A DNA stretch of 64,000 bases, taken from Clostridia bacterium (GTDB taxonomy: Bacteria > Bacillota > Clostridia > Christensenellales > Borkfalkiaceae). Positions 51,282-60,227 of this stretch are shown here, piece after piece; within the stretch, counting starts at the first letter, position 1; every line of letters starts with the position of its first letter. The stretch is from assembly GCA_029055875.1 (NCBI GenBank), contig JAIDCJ010000006.1, forward strand, positions 1 through 64,000, in the 5' to 3' direction. A program made the translations under genes and the position numbers. The notes under the pieces are model-generated. The model was not told where the DNA came from, made no database searches, and saw nothing but the letters and a program-made list of their open reading frames with translations.

Positions 51282-52580
51282 TTACCGTAAATTGAGCATC
51301 TTCGGACGACTTACTTTCTTCTTCTTTTTCTTCTTGCCGTCCTGCTCTTCAAATGCACGCTCGCGCTCGTCGAACTGTTTATTATAGGAAACGTAGCGTT
51401 CGTCGTTCTTGTGCGCTTCTTCATACGCCTTTACGCCCTCGAAAAGCGCGGTCTTGCTCTCTTGAAGTTTGGCTAGATCGTCGCGCGAGAAGGACTCGGG
51501 AAGGGAATACAACTCCAGTCCGTCCTCAACCGGCTGAATGGGACGGCTCATGAGTCTGCTTCTTTTGAGCACGACGAGCTTGCGCCCCGGCTCTTTCTCT
51601 GCCTTTTCGTCCCTTGCACGCTTCTTCTTGCGGGGTGCACTGCTCGGCTTGTCCTTTTCCGAAACGTTTCCCGTTACGATGCCCGTATCGGGAATCAAAT
51701 ATTTATCGAACGCCCATTGACTGTAACTCATCCATACGAGCAGGAAATAAGAAATGCTCATGAACATGAAAAGGAACAGCCCGATCAGCAGGAAAAATCC
51801 TTCGGTGAAAATAACGAGGAAAACGGGCCAAACCGCAAGTGCGGCGAACAAGACCGTCTGCGGGAAAGTACCTACCGTCATAACAACGGCGTTACGGAAG
51901 AGCGCCCAAGGGCCTAAGCGGTAGCTCACGCCGAGGGAAACCATCCAAAGGCAGACGAGTAAAAACAGCGCCACGAATAGATAGGCGAATACCTTTAACG
52001 TAATAAAACCTGCCGCATTCCCGCCCATGACGACGGCGTAATCGGCATAGTCACCCGCAAGACGCGCGAGAAACAGAACAACTGCAAAAATGAGAAGCGC
52101 TTCTAAAACGCTCCAATAGCTGCGCTTGATTCCGCGGAAGAAATCGCGCATTGCAAATACCTTTTGCGTATAGACGTAGTTATGGATTACGTAAGCGCCG
52201 CCCGCAATCCCAAGCGCGGCAATTGCCGCCGCGGGAATCATGAGTCCGTAGAAGAATAAGTCGATTCCGAAAATGATACGTTCCGCATGGCCCGTAATGT
52301 CGGGAATGACGGGATAGCCTACGCCGAGTCCCGAACCGAACAGAGCGGACGTCCCCTGAACACCCACCTGAACGCCTCGGAAATAAACGAGTAAGACAAT
52401 GGGCACGAGCGTTACGAGCATGAAAAGATTCGCGAGAATCAAACGGCCGAATTTGCCGCGGAATAAACCCCAAAACGCACTCAGACGGTTTTCGGGAATA
52501 CTCTCACGCGCATAATCTTCTCCGCGCTCTTTCCCCTCTACAAGGCGGGCAACCACCCCTTTTTTTGCTTTGCTGACCAT
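51282..52580 (-). CDS. membrane protein with basic C-terminal tail, unknown function
   Basis: A 432-aa product starting at MVSKAKK with GGAGAAG upstream; longer frames add 28 residues. About five to seven hydrophobic helices lie in 35-300 (for example LILANLFMLVTLVPIVLLVYF and VLEALLIFAVVLFLARLAG), with a loop between the first two. Residues about 310-432 are a charged tail rich in Lys, Glu and Arg ending in KKKKKKVSRPKMLNLR. The pattern resembles DUF624-type membrane proteins, but I am not certain. Confidence 0.55.
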   Translation of the reverse strand: MVSKAKKGVVARLVEGKERGEDYARESIPENRLSAFWGLFRGKFGRLILANLFMLVTLVPIVLLVYFRGVQVGVQGTSALFGSGLGVGYPVIPDITGHAERIIFGIDLFFYGLMIPAAAIAALGIAGGAYVIHNYVYTQKVFAMRDFFRGIKRSYWSVLEALLIFAVVLFLARLAGDYADYAVVMGGNAAGFITLKVFAYLFVALFLLVCLWMVSLGVSYRLGPWALFRNAVVMTVGTFPQTVLFAALAVWPVFLVIFTEGFFLLIGLFLFMFMSISYFLLVWMSYSQWAFDKYLIPDTGIVTGNVSEKDKPSSAPRKKKRARDEKAEKEPGRKLVVLKRSRLMSRPIQPVEDGLELYSLPESFSRDDLAKLQESKTALFEGVKAYEEAHKNDERYVSYNKQFDERERAFEEQDGKKKKKKKVSRPKMLNLR

Positions 52581-52683
52581 AAACTTCTCCGAAACGGATA
52601 TTTTGCATGAAAACGGACAAAAACCGCTTTTTATAATTGTACTACAAAACGAAAAATAATTCAAATGAAATGAAGTAAATTCC

Positions 52684-52712
52684 TTGATTTTTATTACCGT
52701 ATATGATAAAAT
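52684..52712 (+). promoter_or_regulatory. promoter of the lysine-regulated asd-dapA-dapB operon
   Basis: TTGATT (52684-52689) and TAAAAT (52707-52712) are 17 bases apart. The aptamer starts a few bases after the predicted transcription start near 52719. Confidence 0.5.
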
Positions 52713-52716
52713 ATCC

Positions 52717-52892
52717 TTGCTTTAAGAGGAGCGGTTGAACATGAGTACCGCCGTTTGAGGAACGTGAGGGCGTTCTGCATGAGAACGGCGCAAAAGGGTA
52801 TCGCCGCCGAAACGCATTTTGCCCCTTCATTTGCGTTGGGAATAAAGGAGAATACCTTTATTACTGTCACCGCGGTGATGCGCTTTCGGCAA
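52717..52892 (+). promoter_or_regulatory. lysine riboswitch (L-box)
   Basis: The order of conserved L-box elements is present: AGAGGAGCG, then GAGTACC and TGAGG, AAAAGGGTATCGCCGCCGAA, TTGGGAATAAAGG, and ACTGTCACCGCGGTGATG. The 3' hairpin TCACCGCGGTGA corresponds to P5. It controls the three diaminopimelate-pathway genes that follow. CACCGC of P5 (52869-52874) is complementary to GCGGTG of the terminator 5' arm, so an antiterminator can form when P5 is open. With lysine bound, P5 and the terminator would form together and reduce expression. Confidence 0.9.
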
Positions 52893-52911
52893 TTTGGAAA
52901 GAAGTATTCGG

Positions 52912-52937
52912 GGCGGTGCTCGGCACCGCCTTTTTAT
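52912..52937 (+). terminator. riboswitch-controlled terminator
   Basis: GGCGGTGC (52912-52919) pairs with GCACCGCC (52923-52930), followed by TTTTTATTT. It lies between the lysine aptamer and the asd start, the standard place for attenuation. Confidence 0.85.
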
Positions 52938-52954
52938 TTATTTGGAGGTAGAAT

Positions 52955-54037
52955 ATGAACAAGCGTTACAAGGTGGGTATTATCGGCGCGACGGGTATGG
53001 TCGGTCAGCGGTTTATCACCCTGCTCGAAAACCACCCTTGGTTCCAGCCCGTAGTTCTTCTTGCGAGCGGCCGCTCGGCAGGAAAAACCTATCATGAAGC
53101 CGTTGGTGAGAAATGGGCAATGAGCGTACCCGTACCCGCTTACGCGAAAGATATGGTCGTGCTCGACGCCGACAAGGATGCGGAAAAGCTCGTGGGAACG
53201 GTAGACTTCGTATTCTGCGCCGTCAATATGAAAAAAGACGAGATCAAGACGCTTGAAGAGCGGTATGCGAAGCTGGAAATCCCCGTGGTTTCCAATAACT
53301 CGGCACACCGCGGAACGAAGGACGTTCCTATGATTATTCCGGAAATCAACCCCGAGCACCTCGAAATAATTGCTTCGCAAAAAAAACGCCTCGGAACCAA
53401 GCGCGGGTTTATTGCGGTCAAGAGCAACTGCTCGCTTCAATCTTACGTTCCCCTTTTGCACCCGCTCATGAAATACGGCGTAAAGTCGGCGGCGGTGTGC
53501 ACCTATCAGGCAATTTCGGGCGCGGGCAAAACGTTTGCCACCATGCCCGAAATCGTGGATAACGTGATTCCCTATATCGGCGGCGAAGAGGAAAAGAGCG
53601 AGCGCGAGCCCCTTAAAATTTGGGGTAAAATTGAGGGCGACGGAATTGTAGACGCAACCGCGCCCCGCATTACGGCGCAGTGTCTGCGCGTGCCCGTAAC
53701 GGACGGACATACGGCGGCGGTATTCGTTTCCTTTGAAAAGAAACCTTCAAAGGAAGAAATTATTGCGGCATGGAAGAGCTATTCGGGCGAGCCGCAAAAG
53801 CTCTCCCTCCCCTCCGCGCCCAAACAATTTCTGCACTACTCGGAAGAGGAAAACCGCCCTCAGCCCAAGCTCGACCGTATGACTGAAAACGGCATGGCGG
53901 TATTTGCGGGCAGACTGCGCGAGGATACCCTCTTCGACTACAAGTTTATCGGCTTTTCGCACAACACCCTCCGCGGTGCGGCGGGCGGCGCGGTTCTTCT
54001 TGCCGAGCTTCTCGCGGCGAAGGGCTACTTCGATTGA
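52955..54037 (+). CDS. asd: aspartate-semialdehyde dehydrogenase (archaeal/fungal-type)
   Basis: The 360-aa enzyme reduces aspartyl phosphate to aspartate semialdehyde for lysine, Met and Thr synthesis. GATGMVGQRF binds NADP; the catalytic Cys is in KSNCSLQS and the substrate Arg/His are in the VTDGHT region. The KTY and ASGRSAGK segments and total length match the fungal/archaeal subfamily rather than the E. coli type. GGAGG lies seven bases before the ATG. It is the first gene of the lysine-riboswitch operon. Confidence 0.94.
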   Translation: MNKRYKVGIIGATGMVGQRFITLLENHPWFQPVVLLASGRSAGKTYHEAVGEKWAMSVPVPAYAKDMVVLDADKDAEKLVGTVDFVFCAVNMKKDEIKTLEERYAKLEIPVVSNNSAHRGTKDVPMIIPEINPEHLEIIASQKKRLGTKRGFIAVKSNCSLQSYVPLLHPLMKYGVKSAAVCTYQAISGAGKTFATMPEIVDNVIPYIGGEEEKSEREPLKIWGKIEGDGIVDATAPRITAQCLRVPVTDGHTAAVFVSFEKKPSKEEIIAAWKSYSGEPQKLSLPSAPKQFLHYSEEENRPQPKLDRMTENGMAVFAGRLREDTLFDYKFIGFSHNTLRGAAGGAVLLAELLAAKGYFD

Positions 54038-54083
54038 CAAAAGCATTTATTTTCACATACGATAATACACAAGGAGCAAAGAA

Positions 54084-54974
54084 ATGACCGGTTTTCTCAA
54101 AGGCGTTGCAACGGCGATGATTACGCCGTTCGATGAAAAAGGAATCAATTTCAACGAATTAGAAAAAATCATCGAATATCAGATTGCAAGCGGCGTCGAC
54201 GCGATTGTCGTTGCAGGCACGACGGGCGAACCCGCCACCATGACGGAAGAAGAGGACGGAATCCTCATCGACTACACCGTAAAGGCTGTTCGCGGGCGCA
54301 TAAAAGTAATTGCGGGAGCGGGTTCAAACTGCACGCGTTCGGCAATCGATTACTCTGTGCGGGCGGAGAAGCTCGGCGCGGACGGAATTCTCGCCGTAAC
54401 CCCCTACTACAACAAGTGCACCCAGCGCGGAATATACGAGTATTATAAAACAATTTGCAACGCGGTGAAAATCCCCGTCATCTGCTACAACGTGCCTCCC
54501 CGCACAGGCGTGAATATTCTCCCCGAAACCATGGAGAAAATCGCCGAGATCCCCAACGTGGCGGGCATTAAAGAGGCAAGCGGAAACATGACGCAGGTGC
54601 TTGAAACCGCTCGAAGAATCCGCGGAAAGTGCGACCTCTACTCAGGCGAGGACGCATTGAATCTTCCCATTCTCTGCGCGGGCGGTACGGCGGTCATTTC
54701 CGTCGTTTCCAACCTTGCGCCCCAAGCGGTAAAAGAACTCACTCTGGCAATAGAGAAAAGTGATTTGAAAACGGCAAACGAGCTGAGCGACAAGCTTCTG
54801 CCCCTCATAAAGGCGTGCTTTGTGGAAGTAAACCCCATTCCCGTAAAAGAAGGAATGAACCTTTTGGGATTCAAGGCGGGAGCTCCGCGCGCGCCTTTAA
54901 CGCAGTTAGAGGACGCAAACCGCGAAGTGCTTATAAAAGCAATGAAAGACTTCGGTTTGAAGGTGAAAGCATGA
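54084..54974 (+). CDS. dapA: 4-hydroxy-tetrahydrodipicolinate synthase
   Basis: The 296-aa aldolase condenses pyruvate with aspartate semialdehyde. Motifs: GTTGEPATM, GAGSNCTRSAI, the YYNKCTQRG loop, CYNVPPRTG, and the Schiff-base Lys in GIKEASGN. GGAGC lies upstream. It is the second gene of the riboswitch operon and overlaps dapB by 4 bases. Confidence 0.96.
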   Translation: MTGFLKGVATAMITPFDEKGINFNELEKIIEYQIASGVDAIVVAGTTGEPATMTEEEDGILIDYTVKAVRGRIKVIAGAGSNCTRSAIDYSVRAEKLGADGILAVTPYYNKCTQRGIYEYYKTICNAVKIPVICYNVPPRTGVNILPETMEKIAEIPNVAGIKEASGNMTQVLETARRIRGKCDLYSGEDALNLPILCAGGTAVISVVSNLAPQAVKELTLAIEKSDLKTANELSDKLLPLIKACFVEVNPIPVKEGMNLLGFKAGAPRAPLTQLEDANREVLIKAMKDFGLKVKA

Positions 54975-55714
54975 AACTGATACTTTGCGGCGCTTGCGGC
55001 AGAATGGGCAAGACGGTTGCAGAATGCGCCGAGCAAAACGAAATCATCTGCGGAGTTGACTTATATCCCTCCCCCATGCCTTTTCCCGTTTACGCTTCTT
55101 TTTCGGAAATCACCGAACAGGCGGATGCGGTAATCGACTTTTCTTCCGCCTCGGGACTTGCCGAGAGGCTTGAATACTGCGCGAAGCATAAGCTCCCTAT
55201 CGTGCTTGCGGCAACGGGCTACACCGCAGAGGACGAAGAGGTCATTGCAAAATACGCAAAAAAAATAGCCGTGTTTAAGACGGGCAATCTTTCCCTCGGC
55301 GTAAACGTGTTGCAATTGCTTGTAAAGAAAGCGGCGGCGATTTTGGAAGATTTCGACGTGGAAATTATCGAACGGCATCACAATCAGAAAAAAGACGCAC
55401 CCTCGGGCACTGCGCTGATGCTTGCAAACAGCGTGAACGAGGGCTATGAAAATTCTAAGGAATTTATTTACGGACGGCACGGCGTGATTGGCGCACGGGA
55501 TAAAAAGGAAATCGGGATTCACGCTGTGCGCGGCGGATCGATTGTGGGCGAACATGAGGTCATGTTTGCGGGCACCGACGAGATTATCACCCTCTCCCAT
55601 TCGGCGCGGAGCCGCAAGGTATTTGCCACGGGCGCATTGAAAGCCGCAAAATGTCTTATAGGGAAACCCGCAGGGCTCTACGATATGAACGATATGCTCG
55701 CGGGAATCGTATAA
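54971..55714 (+). CDS. dapB: 4-hydroxy-tetrahydrodipicolinate reductase
   Basis: The 247-aa enzyme reduces hydroxytetrahydrodipicolinate with NAD(P)H. GACGRMGK is the nucleotide loop, and IIERHHNQKKDAPSGTA is the catalytic-His/Lys motif. The ATG overlaps the dapA stop (ATGA); longer frames extend into dapA. Dipicolinate for the spore derives from the preceding intermediate. Confidence 0.95.
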   Translation: MKLILCGACGRMGKTVAECAEQNEIICGVDLYPSPMPFPVYASFSEITEQADAVIDFSSASGLAERLEYCAKHKLPIVLAATGYTAEDEEVIAKYAKKIAVFKTGNLSLGVNVLQLLVKKAAAILEDFDVEIIERHHNQKKDAPSGTALMLANSVNEGYENSKEFIYGRHGVIGARDKKEIGIHAVRGGSIVGEHEVMFAGTDEIITLSHSARSRKVFATGALKAAKCLIGKPAGLYDMNDMLAGIV

Positions 55715-55728
55715 AATTTTATCATTAA

Positions 55729-55767
55729 AAAAGCGCATAGCCTTTGCTCAACGGTTATGCGCTTTTA
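55729..55767. terminator. terminator after dapB
   Basis: AAAAGCGCATAGCC (55729-55742) pairs with GGTTATGCGCTTTT (55753-55766), including a G-T pair, around a 10-base loop. It serves the plus-strand lysine operon and the converging gene at 55770. Confidence 0.7.
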
Positions 55768-55769
55768 TA

Positions 55770-56426
55770 TTACATTCTAAGTCCTACTTGTTTTCTGAAA
55801 TATTCCCTATCGTTTTTCATGAATGCAATGACATCTTCCATAGCCATTTGAACGGTACGCGGATGCCAATGCGTAATATCCATGACCTTCTCTTTGGAAA
55901 ATATCTTTTTTCTGTCGTACTCCAACACAAAAACAAACTCTATATCTTCCTCTTGATATAGCTGCATTTTCCCGATTTCGGATTCTCCGACTACAACGAA
56001 GCATTCCTCGTCGTCCTGTGCAAAACCCAACTCCACAGAAGCGTGTTTGAGCTCTATCGGTAAATTCAGCTGAACGCCCTTTTGATAGATATATTCTATA
56101 TCCGTTACCGGATAGCCAACTTCTCTTTGTTTCATGATATTGAGCATCAACCCCCAAAAGCAACAAAGTTCATCCCAATCTATTCTTTTGCGAAGTGGAG
56201 TATTCCCCCAATCCATTTCCTCACAAAGAGAAAGGACTCTTTTCAAATCAACGATATTTTCTTCGATATAATACGGCTCATCGATAGAATCATAAACCGA
56301 ATTCAATTTCTTATCGTCATCCAAAATTCGCGTTTCTTCCAAAAATGAAATTTGAGATTGAAGTCCGAATAGCGGAATCAGCCTATTCAAATTATCTTTT
56401 TCTATTTCCGTAACGAGTACTTTCAC
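55770..56426 (-). CDS. hypothetical protein with DNA-biosynthesis-unlike, AT-rich composition
   Basis: A 218-aa soluble protein that I do not recognise. It begins with a GTG (MKVLVTEIEKDNLNRLI) after AGGCGGTG, and is rich in Glu/Asp with WDELCCFWGLMLNIMK and HWHPRTVQMAMEDVIAFM segments. No enzyme motif or membrane segment is evident. The DNA is more AT-rich than its neighbours, which hints at recent acquisition. It lies between the lysine operon and galE. Confidence 0.5.
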   Translation of the reverse strand: MKVLVTEIEKDNLNRLIPLFGLQSQISFLEETRILDDDKKLNSVYDSIDEPYYIEENIVDLKRVLSLCEEMDWGNTPLRKRIDWDELCCFWGLMLNIMKQREVGYPVTDIEYIYQKGVQLNLPIELKHASVELGFAQDDEECFVVVGESEIGKMQLYQEEDIEFVFVLEYDRKKIFSKEKVMDITHWHPRTVQMAMEDVIAFMKNDREYFRKQVGLRM

Positions 56427-56458
56427 GCGTCACCGCCTTTTCGGATATCCCCCGTCTT

Positions 56459-57469
56459 TTATTTTTCGTAACCGTTGGGGTTCTTCTTTTGCCAATTCCA
56501 TTGGTCGATACACATTTTTTCCAAATCGTATTCCGCTTTCCAGCCGAGTTCCTTGAACGCCTTTTCGCTTGACGCATAACAAGCAGGTACGTCGCCCGCG
56601 CGGCGGGGTTTGATTTCGTAAGGAAGCGCAGCTCCGCACGCCTTGGAAAACGCGTGAATCATATCAAGCACGCTGTACCCCTTTCCCGTGCCGAGGTTAT
56701 AAACGTGCACGCCGCTCTTCGTAAGGCGCTTCATTGCCGCAACGTGCCCTTTGGCAAGATCTACCACGTGGATATAGTCGCGCACGCCCGTGCCGTCGGG
56801 CGTGGGATAATTGTTCCCGAACACACCGATTGTTTTAAGTTTTCCGCTTGCAACCTGCGCAACGTACGGCATAAGGTTGTTGGGAATACCCTTCGGGTCT
56901 TCGCCGATGAGCCCGCTCTCGTGCGCGCCTACGGGGTTAAAATAGCGCAGGAGCGCAATGTTCCACGTCATATCGGAATTCCAAAGATCGCGCAGAATCC
57001 GCTCCTGCATGAGCTTCGTCGTGCCGTAAGGGTTGGTTGTAGAAAGTCTGCAATTCTCGTCAAGCGGGAGTCGTTCGGGTTCGCCGTAGACGGTTGCCGA
57101 CGACGAGAAGATAATATTCTTCACGCTGAACGCGCGCATGGTTTCAAGCAGTACGAGCGTAGAAACGATATTATTATCGTAATATGCAAGCGGCAGCTGC
57201 ACGCTCTCGCCCACCGCTTTGAGCCCTGCAAAGTGAATGACCCAGCTAAATTCATGCTCGCTGAAAATCTTTTGCATGGCGTCGCGGTCGCGCACGTCGG
57301 CATTATAAAAGGTAACCTTCTTGCCTGTAATTTGCTCTACGCGCCGCAGTGCTTCCTCGCTTGAATTGGCAAGGTTATCTACAACGACAACCTCGTAATG
57401 CTCGTTCAATAATTCTACAACGGTATGCGAACCGATAAAGCCCGCCCCGCCAGTTACAAGTACTTTCAT
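56459..57469 (-). CDS. galE: UDP-glucose 4-epimerase
   Basis: The 336-aa SDR epimerase interconverts UDP-glucose and UDP-galactose. GGAGFIGSH binds NAD; the catalytic Ser is in FSSSATVYG and YxxxK is in YGTTKLMQE. The C-terminal RPAGDVPACYASSEKA pattern is typical of GalE (substrate-binding arginines). It has a perfect promoter 25-50 bases upstream. Confidence 0.95.
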   Translation of the reverse strand: MKVLVTGGAGFIGSHTVVELLNEHYEVVVVDNLANSSEEALRRVEQITGKKVTFYNADVRDRDAMQKIFSEHEFSWVIHFAGLKAVGESVQLPLAYYDNNIVSTLVLLETMRAFSVKNIIFSSSATVYGEPERLPLDENCRLSTTNPYGTTKLMQERILRDLWNSDMTWNIALLRYFNPVGAHESGLIGEDPKGIPNNLMPYVAQVASGKLKTIGVFGNNYPTPDGTGVRDYIHVVDLAKGHVAAMKRLTKSGVHVYNLGTGKGYSVLDMIHAFSKACGAALPYEIKPRRAGDVPACYASSEKAFKELGWKAEYDLEKMCIDQWNWQKKNPNGYEK

Positions 57470-57494
57470 ACAAACCTCTTATTCGTTTTTTCTT

Positions 57495-57523
57495 ATTATA
57501 ACCTTTTTGGCAAAATCTGTCAA
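57495..57523 (-). promoter_or_regulatory. promoter of galE
   Basis: On the minus strand TTGACA (57518-57523) and TATAAT (57495-57500) are 17 bases apart, the complete sigma-A consensus. AGAGG precedes the ATG. Confidence 0.75.
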
Positions 57524-57585
57524 TACCCCCTTGGAAACGTAAAAAATTATTTGCGCATTTTTTCGGAAAATCGCGCGATTATTGC

Positions 57586-57614
57586 TTGACTTCATACGAC
57601 AATTTTAATATACT
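57586..57614 (+). promoter_or_regulatory. promoter of tRNA-Thr
   Basis: TTGACT (57586-57591) and TATACT (57609-57614) are 17 bases apart. The predicted start near 57621 leaves a 6-base 5' leader before the mature tRNA. Confidence 0.75.
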
Positions 57615-57626
57615 TATATGGTAAAT

Positions 57627-57702
<76 letters not shown>

Positions 57703-57706
57703 AATT

Positions 57707-57733
57707 AATCCACGCAAATGCGTGGATTTTTTT
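57707..57733 (+). terminator. terminator of tRNA-Thr
   Basis: AATCCACGC (57707-57715) pairs with GCGTGGATT (57720-57728) around AAAT, followed by a T-run. Confidence 0.8.
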
Positions 57734-57769
57734 GTAGCCGTTTTTCTGCGCAGTTCATAACATAACAGT

Positions 57770-58255
57770 ATGAAAAACGTAATATATGACCGCACGCTCA
57801 CCGTGCAATACGCGAGAAGATGGGCGTTTCGGAGAAACCCCGCATTTTACGATTTTTCCGCAATCGGCGGGGATTGCACGAATTTCGCGTCGCAATGTAT
57901 CTTTGCGGGTGCGGGTGAAATGAATTTTACGCCCACGTTCGGTTGGTACTATATCTCCGCAAACGACCGCACCGCCTCCTGGACGGGTGTGGAATACCTC
58001 TACCGCTTTCTTACCGAAAACGAGGGCGTGGGGCCCTACGCAAAGGAAGTGCCCCTTTCCGAGCTTGAAGCGGGCGATATCGTACAGCTCGGGCGCGAAA
58101 CGGGCGACTTTTACCATTCGCCCGTGGTAGTCGGCTTCTCACGCGGGCAGATTCTTGTTGCGGCACATTCCTATGACGCATACGATAAGCCCCTTTCCTC
58201 TTACTCCTTCGACCGTGTGCGCGGACTGCACATTCTCGGCGTGAGAAAGAACTAA
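57770..58255 (+). CDS. putative amidase domain protein (Amidase_6 type)
   Basis: The 161-aa protein matches the putative amidase domain: TVQYARRWAFRRNP and the nucleophile segment GGDCTNFASQCIFAG, then HSPVVVGF and VAAHSYDAY holding the His. This is an NlpC/P60-like cysteine peptidase fold, likely cell-wall directed. No signal peptide is present in the chosen frame, which is unusual for a wall hydrolase; sporulation-type or mother-cell release is possible. There is no clear Shine-Dalgarno. Confidence 0.75.
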   Translation: MKNVIYDRTLTVQYARRWAFRRNPAFYDFSAIGGDCTNFASQCIFAGAGEMNFTPTFGWYYISANDRTASWTGVEYLYRFLTENEGVGPYAKEVPLSELEAGDIVQLGRETGDFYHSPVVVGFSRGQILVAAHSYDAYDKPLSSYSFDRVRGLHILGVRKN

Positions 58256-58294
58256 ATCTCATAAAAACCGAAAAGAGAAATATACTGTTAAAAA

Positions 58295-59341
58295 ATGAAA
58301 CGGATATTATTTACGGGCGGTGGAAGCGCGGGACACGTGATTCCCAACATTGCCCTCATGAACGAACTGAAATATTCTTACCGCATTTCCTATATGGGTA
58401 CGGGCGGCATTGAAAAGACGCTCGTCGGCAAAAACGGCTACCCTTTCTTTCAGGTAGACTGCCCGAAATTAGTGCGTTCTTTCACGCTCGAAAACTTCAA
58501 AATCCCCTTTCGGCTCTCCCGCGCAAAAAAGAAAGCGCTTGAAATACTCAAACGCGAACAGCCTGACCTTGTGTTCTCCAAGGGCGGGTTTGCAAGCTAT
58601 CCCGCCGTATGGGCGGCGCATAAGCTAGGTATTCCCGTACTCACGCACGAGAGCGACCTCTCCGCGGGGCTTTGCACCAAACTCATTGCCAATAAATGCA
58701 AATACGTTCTCACTTCCTTCCCCGAAACCGCCAATCGGTTCAAAAACGGAAAACAGACGGGTTCGCCCATCCGCAAGGAAATTCTCTGCGGAGAGCAATC
58801 ACGCGCGCGTAAAAAATACGGCTTTACGAATAAAAAACCCGTCCTGCTCGTGCTCGGAGGCGGAAGCGGAAGCCGTGCACTCAACGAAGCAATTGAAAAG
58901 AATCTGCCTCTGCTTTTGGAACAGTTTCAGATATTGCACCTTACGGGGAAAGGCAATGCGTCTGCCTCGCGGGACGGCTACGTTCCGCTCGAATTTGAAA
59001 ACGATATGGGGAGCGCATACGCCTGTGCCGATATCGTGCTCGCCCGCGCGGGAAGCAACACCGTATTTGAAATTATTACACTTAAAAAGCCTTCCGTGCT
59101 CGTCCCCCTTATGCGCGGCTCCCGCGGCGATCAGTTGGAAAATGCAGAGTATTTCGAGAAAAAGGGACTGTGCACGCTGCTTCCCGAAGAGAATTTAGAC
59201 GGTCTTGTTTCTACGCTTGAAGGTACGCTCCACAACACCGCAATGAAAGCCGCGCTTTGCGACTGCGACATCGCAAGCGGAACACCCGTGATTCTCGAAA
59301 TTATTAAAAGTGAAGTTTATTCAAAGGGCGCCAGCGAATAA
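58295..59341 (+). CDS. MurG-like UDP-GlcNAc glycosyltransferase
   Basis: The 348-aa GT-B glycosyltransferase resembles MurG, which adds GlcNAc to lipid I. GGGSAGHVIPNI replaces the canonical GGTGGHVxPA, and HESDLSAGL, LGGGSGSRALNEAI and ARAGSNTVFEI match other MurG blocks. The divergence suggests a second, MurG-like enzyme in the genome rather than the housekeeping copy. It follows the amidase gene by 40 bases. The 3' end overlaps the convergent yunB gene by 25 bases. Confidence 0.8.
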   Translation: MKRILFTGGGSAGHVIPNIALMNELKYSYRISYMGTGGIEKTLVGKNGYPFFQVDCPKLVRSFTLENFKIPFRLSRAKKKALEILKREQPDLVFSKGGFASYPAVWAAHKLGIPVLTHESDLSAGLCTKLIANKCKYVLTSFPETANRFKNGKQTGSPIRKEILCGEQSRARKKYGFTNKKPVLLVLGGGSGSRALNEAIEKNLPLLLEQFQILHLTGKGNASASRDGYVPLEFENDMGSAYACADIVLARAGSNTVFEIITLKKPSVLVPLMRGSRGDQLENAEYFEKKGLCTLLPEENLDGLVSTLEGTLHNTAMKAALCDCDIASGTPVILEIIKSEVYSKGASE

Positions 59342-59973
59342 CCGTCGCCGAAAATATCCGCCTGTAGATAGGTATCGGGCACTTTACCGAGGAGCACGCT
59401 CTCGCAGATAAGCACCTCCGTAAGCGAGGCAAAGTTGCTCGTACCCGAGGGCATAACGATAGAAATATCCGCTACGATTTCCAGATAGATAGAATGCTTG
59501 GTCTGGTTGATACCCGCCTGCTCGAATTTGGAAACGAAGCGGCACGCAACGTTTGAAATGGGAATAATTTTGACGTTGATTTTAGGCCCGAAGCCTGCCC
59601 ACGCCTCCACGCCCGTAAGGGCGCCGAGCGGCACCTCGATTCCCCCTTCGCTCATGGTCTGCAAGTTCTGCTGGGACATATAAGCGGCGTCACGCGCAAT
59701 ACGGTTGATTTGAAGCGCGTTAGAAGAAATAGCAAGAATATTCCCCTGTTCGTCATGCTCCACGGCAACCAAATCTTCGTATCGGATTTGATCGGACAGC
59801 GTATAATAAATAGCGTCGTTTACGGCTACTGTGGTTATGGAACGCATACTTGCCTCGGCAATGGACTTCAATACGCCCGTGATATTTTTGTGCACGAGCA
59901 CCGTCAAACCAATCAACAGAAAGCAGACGGAAGCCAAAAATATTCGCCGTTTGAGTTTGCTACGTTTTTTCAC
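59317..59973 (-). CDS. yunB: sporulation protein YunB
   Basis: The 218-aa protein has one N-terminal membrane segment (about 10-30) and an extracytoplasmic domain with AVNDAIYYTLS, QNLQTMSEGGIEVPLGALTGVEAWAGFGPKINVKIIP-type motifs of YunB. In B. subtilis it is a sigma-E gene needed for normal spores. It fits the sporulation genes elsewhere in the window. Its 3' end overlaps the convergent MurG-like gene. Confidence 0.88.
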   Translation of the reverse strand: MKKRSKLKRRIFLASVCFLLIGLTVLVHKNITGVLKSIAEASMRSITTVAVNDAIYYTLSDQIRYEDLVAVEHDEQGNILAISSNALQINRIARDAAYMSQQNLQTMSEGGIEVPLGALTGVEAWAGFGPKINVKIIPISNVACRFVSKFEQAGINQTKHSIYLEIVADISIVMPSGTSNFASLTEVLICESVLLGKVPDTYLQADIFGDGYSLAPFE

Positions 59974-60024
59974 GCTTTATTTTATGCGGCGTTTATTTGC
60001 CTCATAACCCGTTTTACGGACAAT

Positions 60025-60061
60025 AAAAAAACGCGGACGGAGCTGCCGTTCGCGCTTTTTT
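60025..60061. terminator. terminator between the small Cys protein and yunB
   Basis: AAAACGCGGACGG pairs with CCGTTCGCGCTTTT around AGCTG with one bulge-like mismatch. On the minus strand it lies just after the small gene at 60069. Confidence 0.65.
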
Positions 60062-60068
60062 GTTTGGT

Positions 60069-60221
60069 TTAGGACTCCGATTCGTAATGGCAATCGGAAT
60101 ACTGCGTGGGAGGCATTGTTTCGCCTTCGCCAACGTAAATCGTGTTGATTACGTTGCCATGCCCGTCGATTACCTTGTAAGAACCCGTCTTAGGACATAC
60201 GTCTCCGCAATTTAATCTCAT
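60069..60221 (-). CDS. 50-aa Cys-containing protein (YjzC-like pattern)
   Basis: A short frame with a strong GGAGGT site six bases before the ATG. The product starts MRLNCGDVCPKTGSYKVID and has VINTIYVGEGETMPPTQ, a pattern like YjzC-type small proteins, where a CxxxC and a GxxxPPT segment recur. Cys5, Cys9 and Cys43 could bind metal. Function unknown. The RBS lies inside a hairpin (60228-60255). A terminator follows the stop. Confidence 0.6.
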   Translation of the reverse strand: MRLNCGDVCPKTGSYKVIDGHGNVINTIYVGEGETMPPTQYSDCHYESES

Positions 60222-60227
60222 GTTTTC

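Noticed and set aside
52955-53710. Minus-strand 258-codon frame over asd
   Set aside because: It is antisense to a clear aspartate-semialdehyde dehydrogenase and has no family features.
58295-59341. Naming this gene murG outright
   Set aside because: Its nucleotide loop and several blocks depart from housekeeping MurG, so a MurG-like paralogue is the safer call.
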